Shown here piece by piece: positions 15,919 to 24,278 of a stretch of DNA of 64,000 bases. Positions within the stretch are counted from its first letter, which is position 1; every line of letters starts with the position of its first letter. Both the position numbers and the translations under genes were made by a program. Source of the DNA: Marinobacter orientalis (GTDB taxonomy: Bacteria; Pseudomonadota; Gammaproteobacteria; Pseudomonadales; Oleiphilaceae); contig NZ_SRZX01000003.1 in assembly GCF_004792665.1 (NCBI RefSeq), positions 62,001 to 126,000 on the forward strand, given 5' to 3'. The notes under the pieces are model-generated. The model saw only the letters and a program-made list of their open reading frames with translations, did not search any database and was not told the DNA's origin.

Positions 15919-17175
15919 ATGGCTGGCCGGGAAAGCCTGCCCCTGCGTCGTCTGAAACAGTTTCAGCCCCTGAACCGGCTGACAGACGACCAGCTGGTTT
16001 TGCTCGCAAGTCGGGCGGAGAGACGGACCCATGGCCCCGGCCAGAGGGTGGTTGAGCGCGGTGTGCGGGATGGCGTGGACATTTTCCTGATTGCCGGAAG
16101 TGTAGAGCTGGAATCCGTGGACGGCCGCAAGTCCGTTATAGATGCCGATACCGACAAGGCTCTTAACCCCATTGCCCGGCTGCAGCCCCGCATGTACGAC
16201 GTAACCGCGATCAGGGCGAGCGAGTTTCTGGTCATCCAGCAGGAGATCCTCAACCAGTTGCTGCGGGCGGCACCGGTACCGCAGGTGGAAATGGATGCCG
16301 GCGACGGCCTTGGTGACGATGGCAGCGAAGAGCACCATCTGCTGATGGAATTCTATGCCGAACTGCGCTCTAACCAGCTCACCCTGCCCAGCGTGCCGGA
16401 CGTGGCATGGAAAGTGCGCCGGACCGTGGACCGCGAGGATTCCACCGCAGACCAGGTAGCCAGTGCCATATCCGCGGACCCGTCGATTGCCGCCAAACTG
16501 GTTCGCGCCTGTAACAGCCCGTTGTATCGTGGCTTCAGCGATGTCCGCAATGTCCGTGAGGCTGTCGTCAGGCTGGGGATGCGAACAACCCGCCAGCTGG
16601 TGACCGTGTTCTCCATGCGGGAAGTGTTCAAGACCAGGCAGCCATCGCTGCAAAAAGAGATGGACAGACTGTGGCGACATTCCCGCGAGGTTGCAGCGCT
16701 TTGCTGGGTGCTTGCCGACAGCGCTACATCCATCAATCCTGAGGAGGCCCTGCTCGCCGGGCTACTTCATGACATCGGGGTGGTCCCGGTACTGGTACAG
16801 GCCGAGCATCACGTCAACCTGTTTGCCGACCAGACCAATCTCGAGCACGCCATTGGGGAGCTTCGGGCGGACGTAGGCACCGCGATCCTGGAAAGCTGGT
16901 CGTTTCCCCCGAGCTTTCTGGAAGCCACCCGCCACGCCGAGGATTGGGCGCATGAGAGCCGCGAACCGGCACCTCAGCTGGTGGATATTGTGATTGTGGC
17001 GCAGTTGCACGCCATGATTGGTTCCAGCCGCAATGGCAACCTGCCGCCGTTTGACGAGGTGCCTGCCTACCGCAGGCTGGGTGAGCTTGAACTGAATGCA
17101 TCCCGCAGCCTGCAACTGCTGACGGAAGCCCGTGCAAGGGTGGATGAGGTCCATCGCCTGCTTTCAATACACTGA
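15919..17175 (+). CDS. HDOD-domain signalling protein with degenerate cNMP-binding-like N-terminus
   Basis: This 418-residue cytoplasmic protein has a Crp-like beta-roll (about residues 10-112) and an HDOD domain (about 150-350, with LPSVPDVAWKVRRTVD, a cluster around DPSIAAKLVRACNSPLY and AGLLHDIGVVPVL). HDOD proteins are regulatory HD-fold scaffolds, usually without phosphodiesterase activity, that act in motility, stress or c-di-GMP networks. The usual cyclic-nucleotide phosphate cassette is not recognisable; the region reads LNPIARLQPRMYDVTA. GGAG precedes the ATG. A LON-domain gene follows after 55 bp. Confidence 0.85.
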   Translation: MAGRESLPLRRLKQFQPLNRLTDDQLVLLASRAERRTHGPGQRVVERGVRDGVDIFLIAGSVELESVDGRKSVIDADTDKALNPIARLQPRMYDVTAIRASEFLVIQQEILNQLLRAAPVPQVEMDAGDGLGDDGSEEHHLLMEFYAELRSNQLTLPSVPDVAWKVRRTVDREDSTADQVASAISADPSIAAKLVRACNSPLYRGFSDVRNVREAVVRLGMRTTRQLVTVFSMREVFKTRQPSLQKEMDRLWRHSREVAALCWVLADSATSINPEEALLAGLLHDIGVVPVLVQAEHHVNLFADQTNLEHAIGELRADVGTAILESWSFPPSFLEATRHAEDWAHESREPAPQLVDIVIVAQLHAMIGSSRNGNLPPFDEVPAYRRLGELELNASRSLQLLTEARARVDEVHRLLSIH

Positions 17176-17230
17176 GGATATGACAGGGCAGTCGGTCTTC
17201 CGGAGCTCTTTACTGGTGACAATACCAACA

Positions 17231-17809
17231 ATGAATGTACCTATTTTTCCGTTGAACTCTATCGTGCTCCCCGGGGGAAGGATTCCCCTCCAGCTGTTTG
17301 AGCCAAGATACATCGATATGCTGACACGTTGTCTCAAGGAAGACCGGGGCTTTGTTGTCGTTCTGCTCAGGGACGGCCTCGAAACCGCTTCGGCGGCCGC
17401 TTTTTATGACATCGGCACCTACGTGCGCATCATCGATTTCCGGCAGATGGACAATGGCTTGCTGGGTATTACGGTTGAAGGCCAGGGCAAGGTGATCGTG
17501 GTACGCACCTGGCAGCAGGCGGATGGTCTGAACGTGGGTGATGTGGAGTGTCTGCTGGCGGAGGAGGAACGGCATGTCCCCGAGCGTCTTACCGAGCTGC
17601 CGTCAGTGCTGAAAGCGCTGTTCCGCCATCCGGTCATCCGCGAGCTCGGTATGGATGTGAACTATAACGATGCCCGAGATGTTGGCTGGCGGCTGACCGA
17701 ACTGCTTCCTCTGGACAAACAGGAAAAGCAGCGCCTGGTAGAACTCCAGAACCCACTGGAGCGCCTGGAACGGCTGGCGGGGTTGCTGGAAGCGCTGGAA
17801 CATTACTGA
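17231..17809 (+). CDS. LON substrate-binding domain protein
   Basis: This 192-residue protein consists of the N-terminal substrate-binding domain of the Lon protease family without ATPase or protease parts. It begins MNVPIFPLNSIVLPGGRIPL and contains LFEPRYIDMLTRCL, both typical of stand-alone LON proteins; the C-terminal half is a helical extension. The start at 17231 is chosen from this family N-terminus; an in-frame ATG at 17180 would add 17 unrelated residues. Its function is unknown; it is convergent with the DedA-PAP2 gene (8 bp between stops). Confidence 0.85.
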   Translation: MNVPIFPLNSIVLPGGRIPLQLFEPRYIDMLTRCLKEDRGFVVVLLRDGLETASAAAFYDIGTYVRIIDFRQMDNGLLGITVEGQGKVIVVRTWQQADGLNVGDVECLLAEEERHVPERLTELPSVLKALFRHPVIRELGMDVNYNDARDVGWRLTELLPLDKQEKQRLVELQNPLERLERLAGLLEALEHY

Positions 17810-17817
17810 ACAGGTGA

Positions 17818-19272
17818 TCAGCCTGCCACTGGCGTATACAGAAGAACAGCGTCCGCCCAGTTATCAGTGACATACCAGGCAGTGTAGAGCAACCATGCCA
17901 CACCGGCCGCCAGTAATGAACTGTCCGTCGTCAGCGGGATGTTGTCGTAACGGCTGTAGCTGGCCCTGGTCAGCCCCGAAATGGACAGCCCCAGGAAAAT
18001 GCCCGCAATAACATCTGTGAACCAGTGAACCCCAAGGTAAAGGCGGCTAATCGCAACCAGGACGATGGGGAGACTGAACGCCAGATAATAGCGCCAGCGC
18101 CACCTGACCCGGCTTTCCCGGGCAATGAAACTGGCGGCCAGTGACGAAAAAACGGTAATGCCGGTGGTGTGGCCGCTAGGGAACGCACCCGAGGCTGGCG
18201 GGCCAAGCACAACCGCTGGCCGTGGGATTGCCGAAAGATCCTTGATTGCCCACACCAGTATTGTTGCCAGCAAGGCGGCACCGGCAATGTGCAGTGCTGC
18301 CGCGTAAAAACCACGCAAACCCAGTGCCAGTGCAGACAGTGCTGCCGCTGCCAGTAGTATGGGCGGATCTGCCAGCAGCGTCAGCAGGATCATCAGTGGA
18401 TCCAGTAATGGATTTCTGAGTTGGGCAAACCATTCCAGCGTCAGGTTGTTGAATGGGGCGAACAGCTGCGTGGCCGTTACCAATTGCCCCAGTATCATGA
18501 ACAGTGCGCCGGCGCCCAGTGCCAGTGACAGTGAGGGGAGCGGAAATTCGCCGGTCTGGGCCGGCCGTTGGCTGGTATAACGCCGCCAGAAACGGCGAGT
18601 GATGTGGTAACGGGCGGTCAGGCTGGCAAGCCAGTGGTAAACCCGGCTGCTATGGCCGAGCCCGAGCTGGAAGCGGAACAACAGCAGGTAGATAACCAGC
18701 AGAATGCCAGCGCTGATGCCAATGACCGGCCAGAAATGGGCTGGCGGCTCGAAATCACTGGCCAGCGCACTGCCCACCCAATAACCCGGCAGGACATAGG
18801 CTGGAGCCCAGGCCAGGGCGGAAGACAGGTTAAACGCCAGAAAACGCCGCCATGGCATCAGGAAGGCGCCGGCAATCAGCGGAATGACCGGACGTATCGG
18901 ACCGACAAAACGCCCGATAACCACACTTTTCCCGCCGTGAAGATGGAAGAAAACCTCACCTTTAGCGATAAATCCCGGAAAATGATTGAGCGGCCAGAGC
19001 CTGTCCAGCCGGCCCTGGAACAGTCTGCCAAGCGCAAAGCTGATACCGTCGCCCGCAACAGCCCCGGCCCCGGCCCAAAGCAGAACTTCGATGATGGGTA
19101 TGGATGCCTGGCCGGCAAGTGCCGACGCTGCAAAGATAATAGCCACACCCGGGATCAGGATGCCCGCCAGGGCAAGGGATTCCAGAAAGGCGGTCAGGAA
19201 GATAGCGGCAGAGAGCCAGCCGGGGTTAGTGCCAAGCCAGGCGGTCAGTGCCTGCAGCCACTCCGAACTCAT
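17818..19272 (-). CDS. DedA-PAP2 fusion membrane protein
   Basis: This 484-residue protein joins two membrane enzymes. Residues 15-195 are a DedA (SNARE-associated) domain with the signature GKSVVIGRFVGPIRPVIPL (114-132) and MPWRRFLAFN; DedA proteins include undecaprenyl-phosphate flippases. Residues 245-440 are a PAP2 lipid phosphatase with the complete active site: K344 to R351-P352, P365-S366-G367-H368, and S409-R410, H416, D420. So the phosphatase should be active, on undecaprenyl diphosphate, phosphatidylglycerol phosphate or a similar lipid. The ATG at 19272 overlaps the stop of the upstream GGDEF-like gene (ATGA). The combination suggests dephosphorylation plus return of the lipid carrier in one polypeptide (inference). 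Confidence 0.9.
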   Translation of the reverse strand: MSSEWLQALTAWLGTNPGWLSAAIFLTAFLESLALAGILIPGVAIIFAASALAGQASIPIIEVLLWAGAGAVAGDGISFALGRLFQGRLDRLWPLNHFPGFIAKGEVFFHLHGGKSVVIGRFVGPIRPVIPLIAGAFLMPWRRFLAFNLSSALAWAPAYVLPGYWVGSALASDFEPPAHFWPVIGISAGILLVIYLLLFRFQLGLGHSSRVYHWLASLTARYHITRRFWRRYTSQRPAQTGEFPLPSLSLALGAGALFMILGQLVTATQLFAPFNNLTLEWFAQLRNPLLDPLMILLTLLADPPILLAAAALSALALGLRGFYAAALHIAGAALLATILVWAIKDLSAIPRPAVVLGPPASGAFPSGHTTGITVFSSLAASFIARESRVRWRWRYYLAFSLPIVLVAISRLYLGVHWFTDVIAGIFLGLSISGLTRASYSRYDNIPLTTDSSLLAAGVAWLLYTAWYVTDNWADAVLLYTPVAG

Positions 19273-20267
19273 GACTGACGGGTCTCTCCCTGGCAATACC
19301 AGACAGAATCGGCCCCGCGCCTTTTCGCTTCCTCCAGTGCCTGGCGCACCCGTTTTCGCAGGTCGGCCGGGCGGGTTTCTGCTCTGGCTCGGGTGGTACA
19401 GCCGAGACTGACAGTGACTTTACCGGCCGTGGGCCAGGTCTGCTCTGCAATGGTGCGGCGGATCCGTTCGGCAATCACCCTGGCGCCTTCCTCCGGAGTG
19501 AAGGGCAGAATCAGGAAAAACTCACCATCGTCAAGTGTGTAGAGGCTGTCGCCGGAACGGATGACCCCGAACAGGTGCCGGGTGAGATCCCGTAGCAGCC
19601 TGTGCATGCCGGCTTTGCCGTGGAGATCCTCGGCTTCATCCGCGTAGTCGATCGCAAGCGATATGACCGACAGTGAGTGGGACATCTCGATCGCGCGGCT
19701 GATTTCCTTCTGCAGCGTCTCATCAAGAAAGCGTGCGTTGTGGGCGCCGGTAACCGGGTCGGTAATGGCCAGGTCTTCCGCGGACTGGGCCATGTGGTCG
19801 TAGTGCCAGATATACAGTGCCCCCACCGCTATCAGCGCAAACACCCCGGCGCTGATGGTGACCGTGTGGGTGATTGTCTGGGTAAGCAGCAGGAACAGTG
19901 AGAGTGCCGCCAGCAACAGCAGGGACAGAATCATTCCCTGCCGCAAGGGCAGGATCAGCAGGTTCAGAAGCACCAGGGGCATGACCCAGTGACTGATTCC
20001 GGGCGGATCCAGTGCATACATTGCGGCAACCAGGCCGCTGTTCAGGGCCGCCAGAATGATCAGGTGCCCCGGCGCCGATAACTGATGACGACGGCAGATC
20101 ACGGTGTAGCCGGCACCTGCAATAGTCAGTAGTGCCATGCCGGAGGCAAGGAAGAACAGTTCGTAGAAGCCATAGCGAAGATTCTGCAAAGCCAGGCTGG
20201 CAATGAAGAGGCTGGCAAATACATAGCCTGCCAGGTGGGTAAAGCTCCTGAGCCGGGTCTCGGTCAT
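19269..20267 (-). CDS. Membrane protein with degenerate GGDEF domain, I-site kept
   Basis: This 332-residue protein has about five to six membrane segments (residues 10-155) and a C-terminal GGDEF domain (about 165-325). The domain entry DPVTGAHNARFLDE is recognisable, but the catalytic motif reads DDGEF at 246-250 instead of GGDEF, so diguanylate cyclase activity is doubtful. The inhibitory c-di-GMP-binding motif RxxD is kept as RSGD at 237-240, in exact register with the active-site motif. It could be a c-di-GMP receptor. Its ATG shares one base with the stop of the upstream paralogue (TAATG) and its stop overlaps the DedA-PAP2 start, so the three are translationally coupled. Confidence 0.85.
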   Translation of the reverse strand: MTETRLRSFTHLAGYVFASLFIASLALQNLRYGFYELFFLASGMALLTIAGAGYTVICRRHQLSAPGHLIILAALNSGLVAAMYALDPPGISHWVMPLVLLNLLILPLRQGMILSLLLLAALSLFLLLTQTITHTVTISAGVFALIAVGALYIWHYDHMAQSAEDLAITDPVTGAHNARFLDETLQKEISRAIEMSHSLSVISLAIDYADEAEDLHGKAGMHRLLRDLTRHLFGVIRSGDSLYTLDDGEFFLILPFTPEEGARVIAERIRRTIAEQTWPTAGKVTVSLGCTTRARAETRPADLRKRVRQALEEAKRRGADSVWYCQGETRQS

Positions 20268-21283
20268 TACGCTGGCCCTCCGGTACCCTCGGTACGTGCC
20301 GGTGGTGTCGTGTGGGACCATGTGCTGTAGGACTGGGCACGATTGCCCCCCTGTTGCTGAGCCCGACGCAGGGCGTTGGCGGCGGACTGTTGAAGGCTGT
20401 CCGCGTCATCGCCGATATTCAGTCCCGCAATGCCCGCACTGACCGTCAGGTCCAGCTGATGCGACGCCAGCAGGGCGCTCAGACCCTTGCGGATGGTTTC
20501 AGCCAGTGCGGCTGCGTCGGTGGTTGCAATGCCCGGCAGGATAATCAGAAACTGCAGGTCAGCCACGCGATAATAGGTGTCAAAATCCCGCAGTTGCGAG
20601 TGCAGGTAACGGCCAATTCGTGGCAGTATGGAGCGAATGTCGGCGTCAGCGTTGCGGTCGCTCAGATGAGTGTCCAGTCCGATCATGATCAGCGACATGT
20701 CAGTGCCTTCCCTTTCGCTGCGCTGGATTTCCTTGTGCAGGTCGGCAGACAGGTACTCGCGGCTGGCTGCCTGGGTCAGTTCATCGGTGCGGCGCAGAGG
20801 TGCCAGTTGCCTGGACTTGTACTCGCGGAGAAATACCAGTAGACCTGAAAGCATGATCGTCAGCAGCAGCGCGCTGACCATCTGGTGGCGCTCCGGGATT
20901 CCGCCATGTCCCTGAGTGGCGACGACTGCCAGGGCGGCGACCAGCAAAGTGATCGCCGTCGCCCAGGCCAGCGGCAATAATGCGAAGCCGATAAGCGGTG
21001 CCACGTAGAGCCAGTGGATCAGGCTCCAGGGCCCGGTCCACAGGCTGGTGACCAGGAGCAGGAGCAGGGCTCCGAACAGCAGGCGATGGATGGACGGCCA
21101 GGGCTGCCGGATGCGACCCGGGTGAAAGGCATTGCTGGTAAAGACCAGGCCGGCGCCGACTATCGCCGCAATCGCGGTAAGGGGCTCGTTCTGAACCACC
21201 GCGAATACAGCAATGGGGAGCAGAATCAGGAATCCGGCTCTCGACAGGCGGCTTAGCAGAAATTTTTCGGCCATCTGGGCCAT
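20267..21283 (-). CDS. Membrane protein with degenerate GGDEF domain, I-site kept (first of pair)
   Basis: This 338-residue protein has about six membrane segments (residues 14-152) and a C-terminal GGDEF domain (about 160-315) beginning RTDELTQAASREYL. The catalytic motif is destroyed: the aligned residues are ADLQF at 241-245. The I-site RxxD is present as RDFD at 232-235 with the usual spacing. It is a paralogue of the following gene and likewise looks like a c-di-GMP-binding rather than c-di-GMP-making protein (inference). The tail after 315 is Ser/Thr/Pro-rich. ATG 21283 has GAGAGG upstream. It begins the three-gene unit. Confidence 0.85.
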   Translation of the reverse strand: MAQMAEKFLLSRLSRAGFLILLPIAVFAVVQNEPLTAIAAIVGAGLVFTSNAFHPGRIRQPWPSIHRLLFGALLLLLVTSLWTGPWSLIHWLYVAPLIGFALLPLAWATAITLLVAALAVVATQGHGGIPERHQMVSALLLTIMLSGLLVFLREYKSRQLAPLRRTDELTQAASREYLSADLHKEIQRSEREGTDMSLIMIGLDTHLSDRNADADIRSILPRIGRYLHSQLRDFDTYYRVADLQFLIILPGIATTDAAALAETIRKGLSALLASHQLDLTVSAGIAGLNIGDDADSLQQSAANALRRAQQQGGNRAQSYSTWSHTTPPARTEGTGGPA

Positions 21284-21462
21284 GGTATCCGTCCTCTCCC
21301 GGGCGTCCGTGTTGTCGAAGCATACAGCAGGTACTGTTTAATGACCCGCGTAATAACGTGTGTCAGGGCGGTATGATAATCGCTTGGGATGCGTACTTGA
21401 AACGGGAAAGGTAAAGTTAGACCCTGTTTCGCGCAATCGACTCAAAATCAAAAGGTAATCGG

Positions 21463-22719
21463 ATGGATATTGCAGCTTACATGGCTGATGTGGGGCAGCA
21501 GGCACGGGAAGCTGCCAGTGCGGTAGCCCGATCCACAACGGCGGTTCGCAATCAGGCGCTGCTGGCAACAGCCGAAGCACTGGATACAGCGAGGGGTGAC
21601 CTGGCTGCTGCCAACGCCAGGGATCTGGAGAGTGGCCGCAGTAACGGCCTTGATGACGCCATGCTGGACCGGCTGGAACTGACTCCCGCGCGCATTGACG
21701 CAATGATCGAAGGGCTTCGCCAGGTAGCCTCGCTGCCGGATCCGATCGGCGAGATCACTGACATGACCTACCGTCCTTCCGGTATACAGGTGGGGCGGAT
21801 GAGGGTGCCGCTGGGCGTCATCGGTATCATCTACGAGTCGCGGCCCAATGTGACGGTGGAGGCGGCCAGCCTGTGTCTCAAATCCGGGAATGCCACCATT
21901 CTGCGGGGCGGCTCCGAGGCCATCCATTCCAACCAGGCTATCGCGGAGTGCCTGGCCAGGGGGCTTTCAGAGGCAGGGCTCCCCGGCAATGCCGTTCAGG
22001 TCATCAAAACCACTGACCGGGCTGCCGTAGGCGAGCTGATCACCATGCCGCGATTTGTCGACGTTATCGTTCCGCGCGGCGGCAAGGGTCTGATCGAGCG
22101 AATCAGCCGTGATGCCCGGGTGCCGGTGATCAAGCACCTGGACGGAATCTGCCATGTGTACATCGACAGCCATGCCGACCCTGAGAAGGCTCTGGCAGTG
22201 GCTGTCAATTCCAAAACCCAGCGCTATGGCACCTGCAATACCATGGAAACCCTGCTGGTGGATCAGGAGATTGCCGGTGACATCCTGCCATTACTGGCGA
22301 ACGCGTTCCGCGAAAAGGAGGTGGAACTCAGGGGATGCAGCCGGACACTGGAGATTCTTCCGGATGTGGCTGCGGCCTCGGAGGAGGACTGGTCAACTGA
22401 ATACCTTGCGCCCATTCTCGCTGTGAAGGTTGTCCACGGGCTGGATGGCGCCATCGGGCACATCAATTGCTACAGCTCGCAGCACACCGACAGCATCGTC
22501 ACCGAGAACTATACCCGGGCGCGCCGGTTCCTGACGGAAGTGGATTCCAGCTCGGTCATGGTGAACGCCTCGACCCGGTTCGCCGATGGTTTTGAATACG
22601 GCCTGGGTGCGGAAATCGGCATCTCCACGGACAAGATCCACGCCCGGGGCCCTGTTGGCCTTGAAGGCCTCACATCGCAGAAATACGTGGTGTTTGGCGA
22701 CGGCCATATCCGGACCTGA
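21463..22719 (+). CDS. proA: Gamma-glutamyl phosphate reductase ProA
   Basis: ProA reduces gamma-glutamyl phosphate with NADPH to glutamate semialdehyde in proline synthesis. The 418-residue aldehyde-dehydrogenase-fold protein shows the catalytic-cysteine motif [24 protein letters not shown], and [24 protein letters not shown] precedes ATG 21463. It heads the gene row proA-nadD-rsfS-rlmH-mrdA-rodA; nadD begins 6 bp later. Confidence 0.97.
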   Translation: MDIAAYMADVGQQAREAASAVARSTTAVRNQALLATAEALDTARGDLAAANARDLESGRSNGLDDAMLDRLELTPARIDAMIEGLRQVASLPDPIGEITDMTYRPSGIQVGRMRVPLGVIGIIYESRPNVTVEAASLCLKSGNATILRGGSEAIHSNQAIAECLARGLSEAGLPGNAVQVIKTTDRAAVGELITMPRFVDVIVPRGGKGLIERISRDARVPVIKHLDGICHVYIDSHADPEKALAVAVNSKTQRYGTCNTMETLLVDQEIAGDILPLLANAFREKEVELRGCSRTLEILPDVAAASEEDWSTEYLAPILAVKVVHGLDGAIGHINCYSSQHTDSIVTENYTRARRFLTEVDSSSVMVNASTRFADGFEYGLGAEIGISTDKIHARGPVGLEGLTSQKYVVFGDGHIRT

Positions 22720-22725
22720 TTCTGC

Positions 22726-23358
22726 ATGCATGTAATTTACGGTGGTACCTTCGACCCCATTCATCACGGTCATCTGCGGCTGGCGGTAGAACTCAGGGAG
22801 CGGCTGGGCGTGCCTGAGGTATCGTTGATGCCCTGTCATGTGCCGCCGCACCGGGATGTTCCCGGTGCCACCAGTGAACAGCGGGTGTCATTGCTGGAGC
22901 TGGCCATTGCCGATGAGCCCGGGCTGACCCTGGATGATCGGGAACTGGGACGTAATGGCGCCTCCTATACGGCGGAAACCCTGCGTCAGGTCCGTGCGGA
23001 ACTGGGTCCGGACCAGCCGCTGACAATGGTTCTGGGAACGGATTCATTTGCCGGCTTTGACCGCTGGCAGGAATGGCAGCGCATTCCCGAGCTGGCGCAT
23101 ATTGTGGTGGTGCGCAGACCGGGGCCCGGCCTGGAGCCGGGCAGTGTGCCGGCGCGTTTACTTGAGGAACGCGCGGTTGACGGGGTGGAGGCTCTCTACC
23201 ATGCACCCTGCGGTCATATTCTGGAGCTGGACACGCCTCTGCTGGATATATCGGCAACCGGCATCCGCGAGCGGATACTCTCCCGCCGCTCACCGAGATA
23301 TCTCCTGCCTGACAGCGTGTGGTGGGAAATTCGTCGCCTTGGACTTTACGGTGCGTGA
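22726..23358 (+). CDS. nadD: Nicotinate-nucleotide adenylyltransferase NadD
   Basis: NadD adenylates nicotinic acid mononucleotide in NAD synthesis. The 210-residue sequence has the nucleotidyltransferase motif GGTFDPIHHGHLRL (residues 6-19) and the C-terminal ISATGIRERI, which corresponds to the ISxTxxR substrate motif. It begins with ATG CAT GTA, 6 bp after proA, and sits in the conserved proA-nadD-rsfS-rlmH order. Confidence 0.96.
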   Translation: MHVIYGGTFDPIHHGHLRLAVELRERLGVPEVSLMPCHVPPHRDVPGATSEQRVSLLELAIADEPGLTLDDRELGRNGASYTAETLRQVRAELGPDQPLTMVLGTDSFAGFDRWQEWQRIPELAHIVVVRRPGPGLEPGSVPARLLEERAVDGVEALYHAPCGHILELDTPLLDISATGIRERILSRRSPRYLLPDSVWWEIRRLGLYGA

Positions 23359-23445
23359 CCTGTCGGGAACTTTTAGTGCTACAATCCCGTCTGAGTATGA
23401 CTTTTCGGGTGGCCGCCTTCGCCGCTGCCCGCCAACAGGGTGATT

Positions 23446-23796
23446 ATGCAGGCAGAGCAACTGAAAGAACTGGTCGTGGGTGCGCTTGAGGACGTCAAGG
23501 CGCAGGACGTAAGTATTATCGATGTCAGGGGAAGAACCAGTGTGACGGATTACATGGTGCTGGCTTCCGGAACCTCCAACCGGCATGTGAAATCCCTGGC
23601 GGATTCGGTGCTGTCGGAAGCCAAGGATCAGGGGGTCAGGGCGAGCAATGTGGAAGGTGCCAACGCCAGCGACTGGATTCTGGTCGATCTTGGTGACGTG
23701 GTGGTCCACGTCATGATGCCGGCAACCCGCGAGTTTTATGATCTTGAGCGCCTCTGGCGCGATGCTCCGGATCTGGGTGCTGCAGGTAGCGAGTAG
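23446..23796 (+). CDS. rsfS: Ribosome silencing factor RsfS
   Basis: RsfS (116 residues) binds ribosomal protein L14 and blocks subunit joining during nutrient limitation. The sequence contains the family stretch [20 protein letters not shown] and [24 protein letters not shown]. The ATG at 23446 has AGGGTG five bases upstream; a GTG two codons earlier is an alternative. It is followed by rlmH after 2 bp. Confidence 0.95.
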   Translation: MQAEQLKELVVGALEDVKAQDVSIIDVRGRTSVTDYMVLASGTSNRHVKSLADSVLSEAKDQGVRASNVEGANASDWILVDLGDVVVHVMMPATREFYDLERLWRDAPDLGAAGSE

Positions 23797-23798
23797 TC

Positions 23799-24269
23799 AT
23801 GCGGTTACGTCTGGTCTGTGTAGGGCAGAAAATGCCCGAGTGGGTCAGCCAGGGCTATAACGAGTATGCTCGCCGGATGCCGCCGGAACTGCCCCTTGAG
23901 CTGGTGGAAATTCCGATGGCGCACCGTGGCAAAAATCCGGACATTCCCAGGTTGATGCAGAAAGAGTCGGATTCGATCCTTTCCGCGTTGGGTTCCCGCG
24001 ATCGTGTCATTGCGCTGGAAGTAGCCGGTCGTAACTGGTCCACCGAAAAACTCGCCAGCCAGCTTGAAAGCTGGCAGCAGGACGGTCGCGATGTCAGTTT
24101 TCTCGTCGGCGGTCCTGATGGTCTTGCCGATGCCTGTCGGGCCAGGGCCGATCAGTTATGGTCGTTATCATCCCTGACCCTGCCACATCCGCTGGTGCGC
24201 ATTCTGCTTGCAGAGCAGTTGTACCGGGCTTGGTCCGTCACCCGTAATCACCCATATCACCGGGCCTAG
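23799..24269 (+). CDS. rlmH: 23S rRNA (pseudouridine1915-N3)-methyltransferase RlmH
   Basis: RlmH is a SPOUT methyltransferase acting on pseudouridine 1915 of 23S rRNA in assembled ribosomes. The 156-residue protein has FLVGGPDGL and the C-terminal SAM-knot region [20 protein letters not shown] with NHPYHR at the end. It lies 2 bp after rsfS and 9 bp before mrdA, probably on one transcript. Confidence 0.96.
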   Translation: MRLRLVCVGQKMPEWVSQGYNEYARRMPPELPLELVEIPMAHRGKNPDIPRLMQKESDSILSALGSRDRVIALEVAGRNWSTEKLASQLESWQQDGRDVSFLVGGPDGLADACRARADQLWSLSSLTLPHPLVRILLAEQLYRAWSVTRNHPYHRA

Positions 24270-24278
24270 GAAACCGAT

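Noticed and set aside
18000..21283. Active diguanylate cyclases in the GGDEF pair
   Set aside because: Neither domain has GG(D/E)EF; the residues at these positions are ADLQF and DDGEF, so cyclase activity is unlikely, though the fold is kept.
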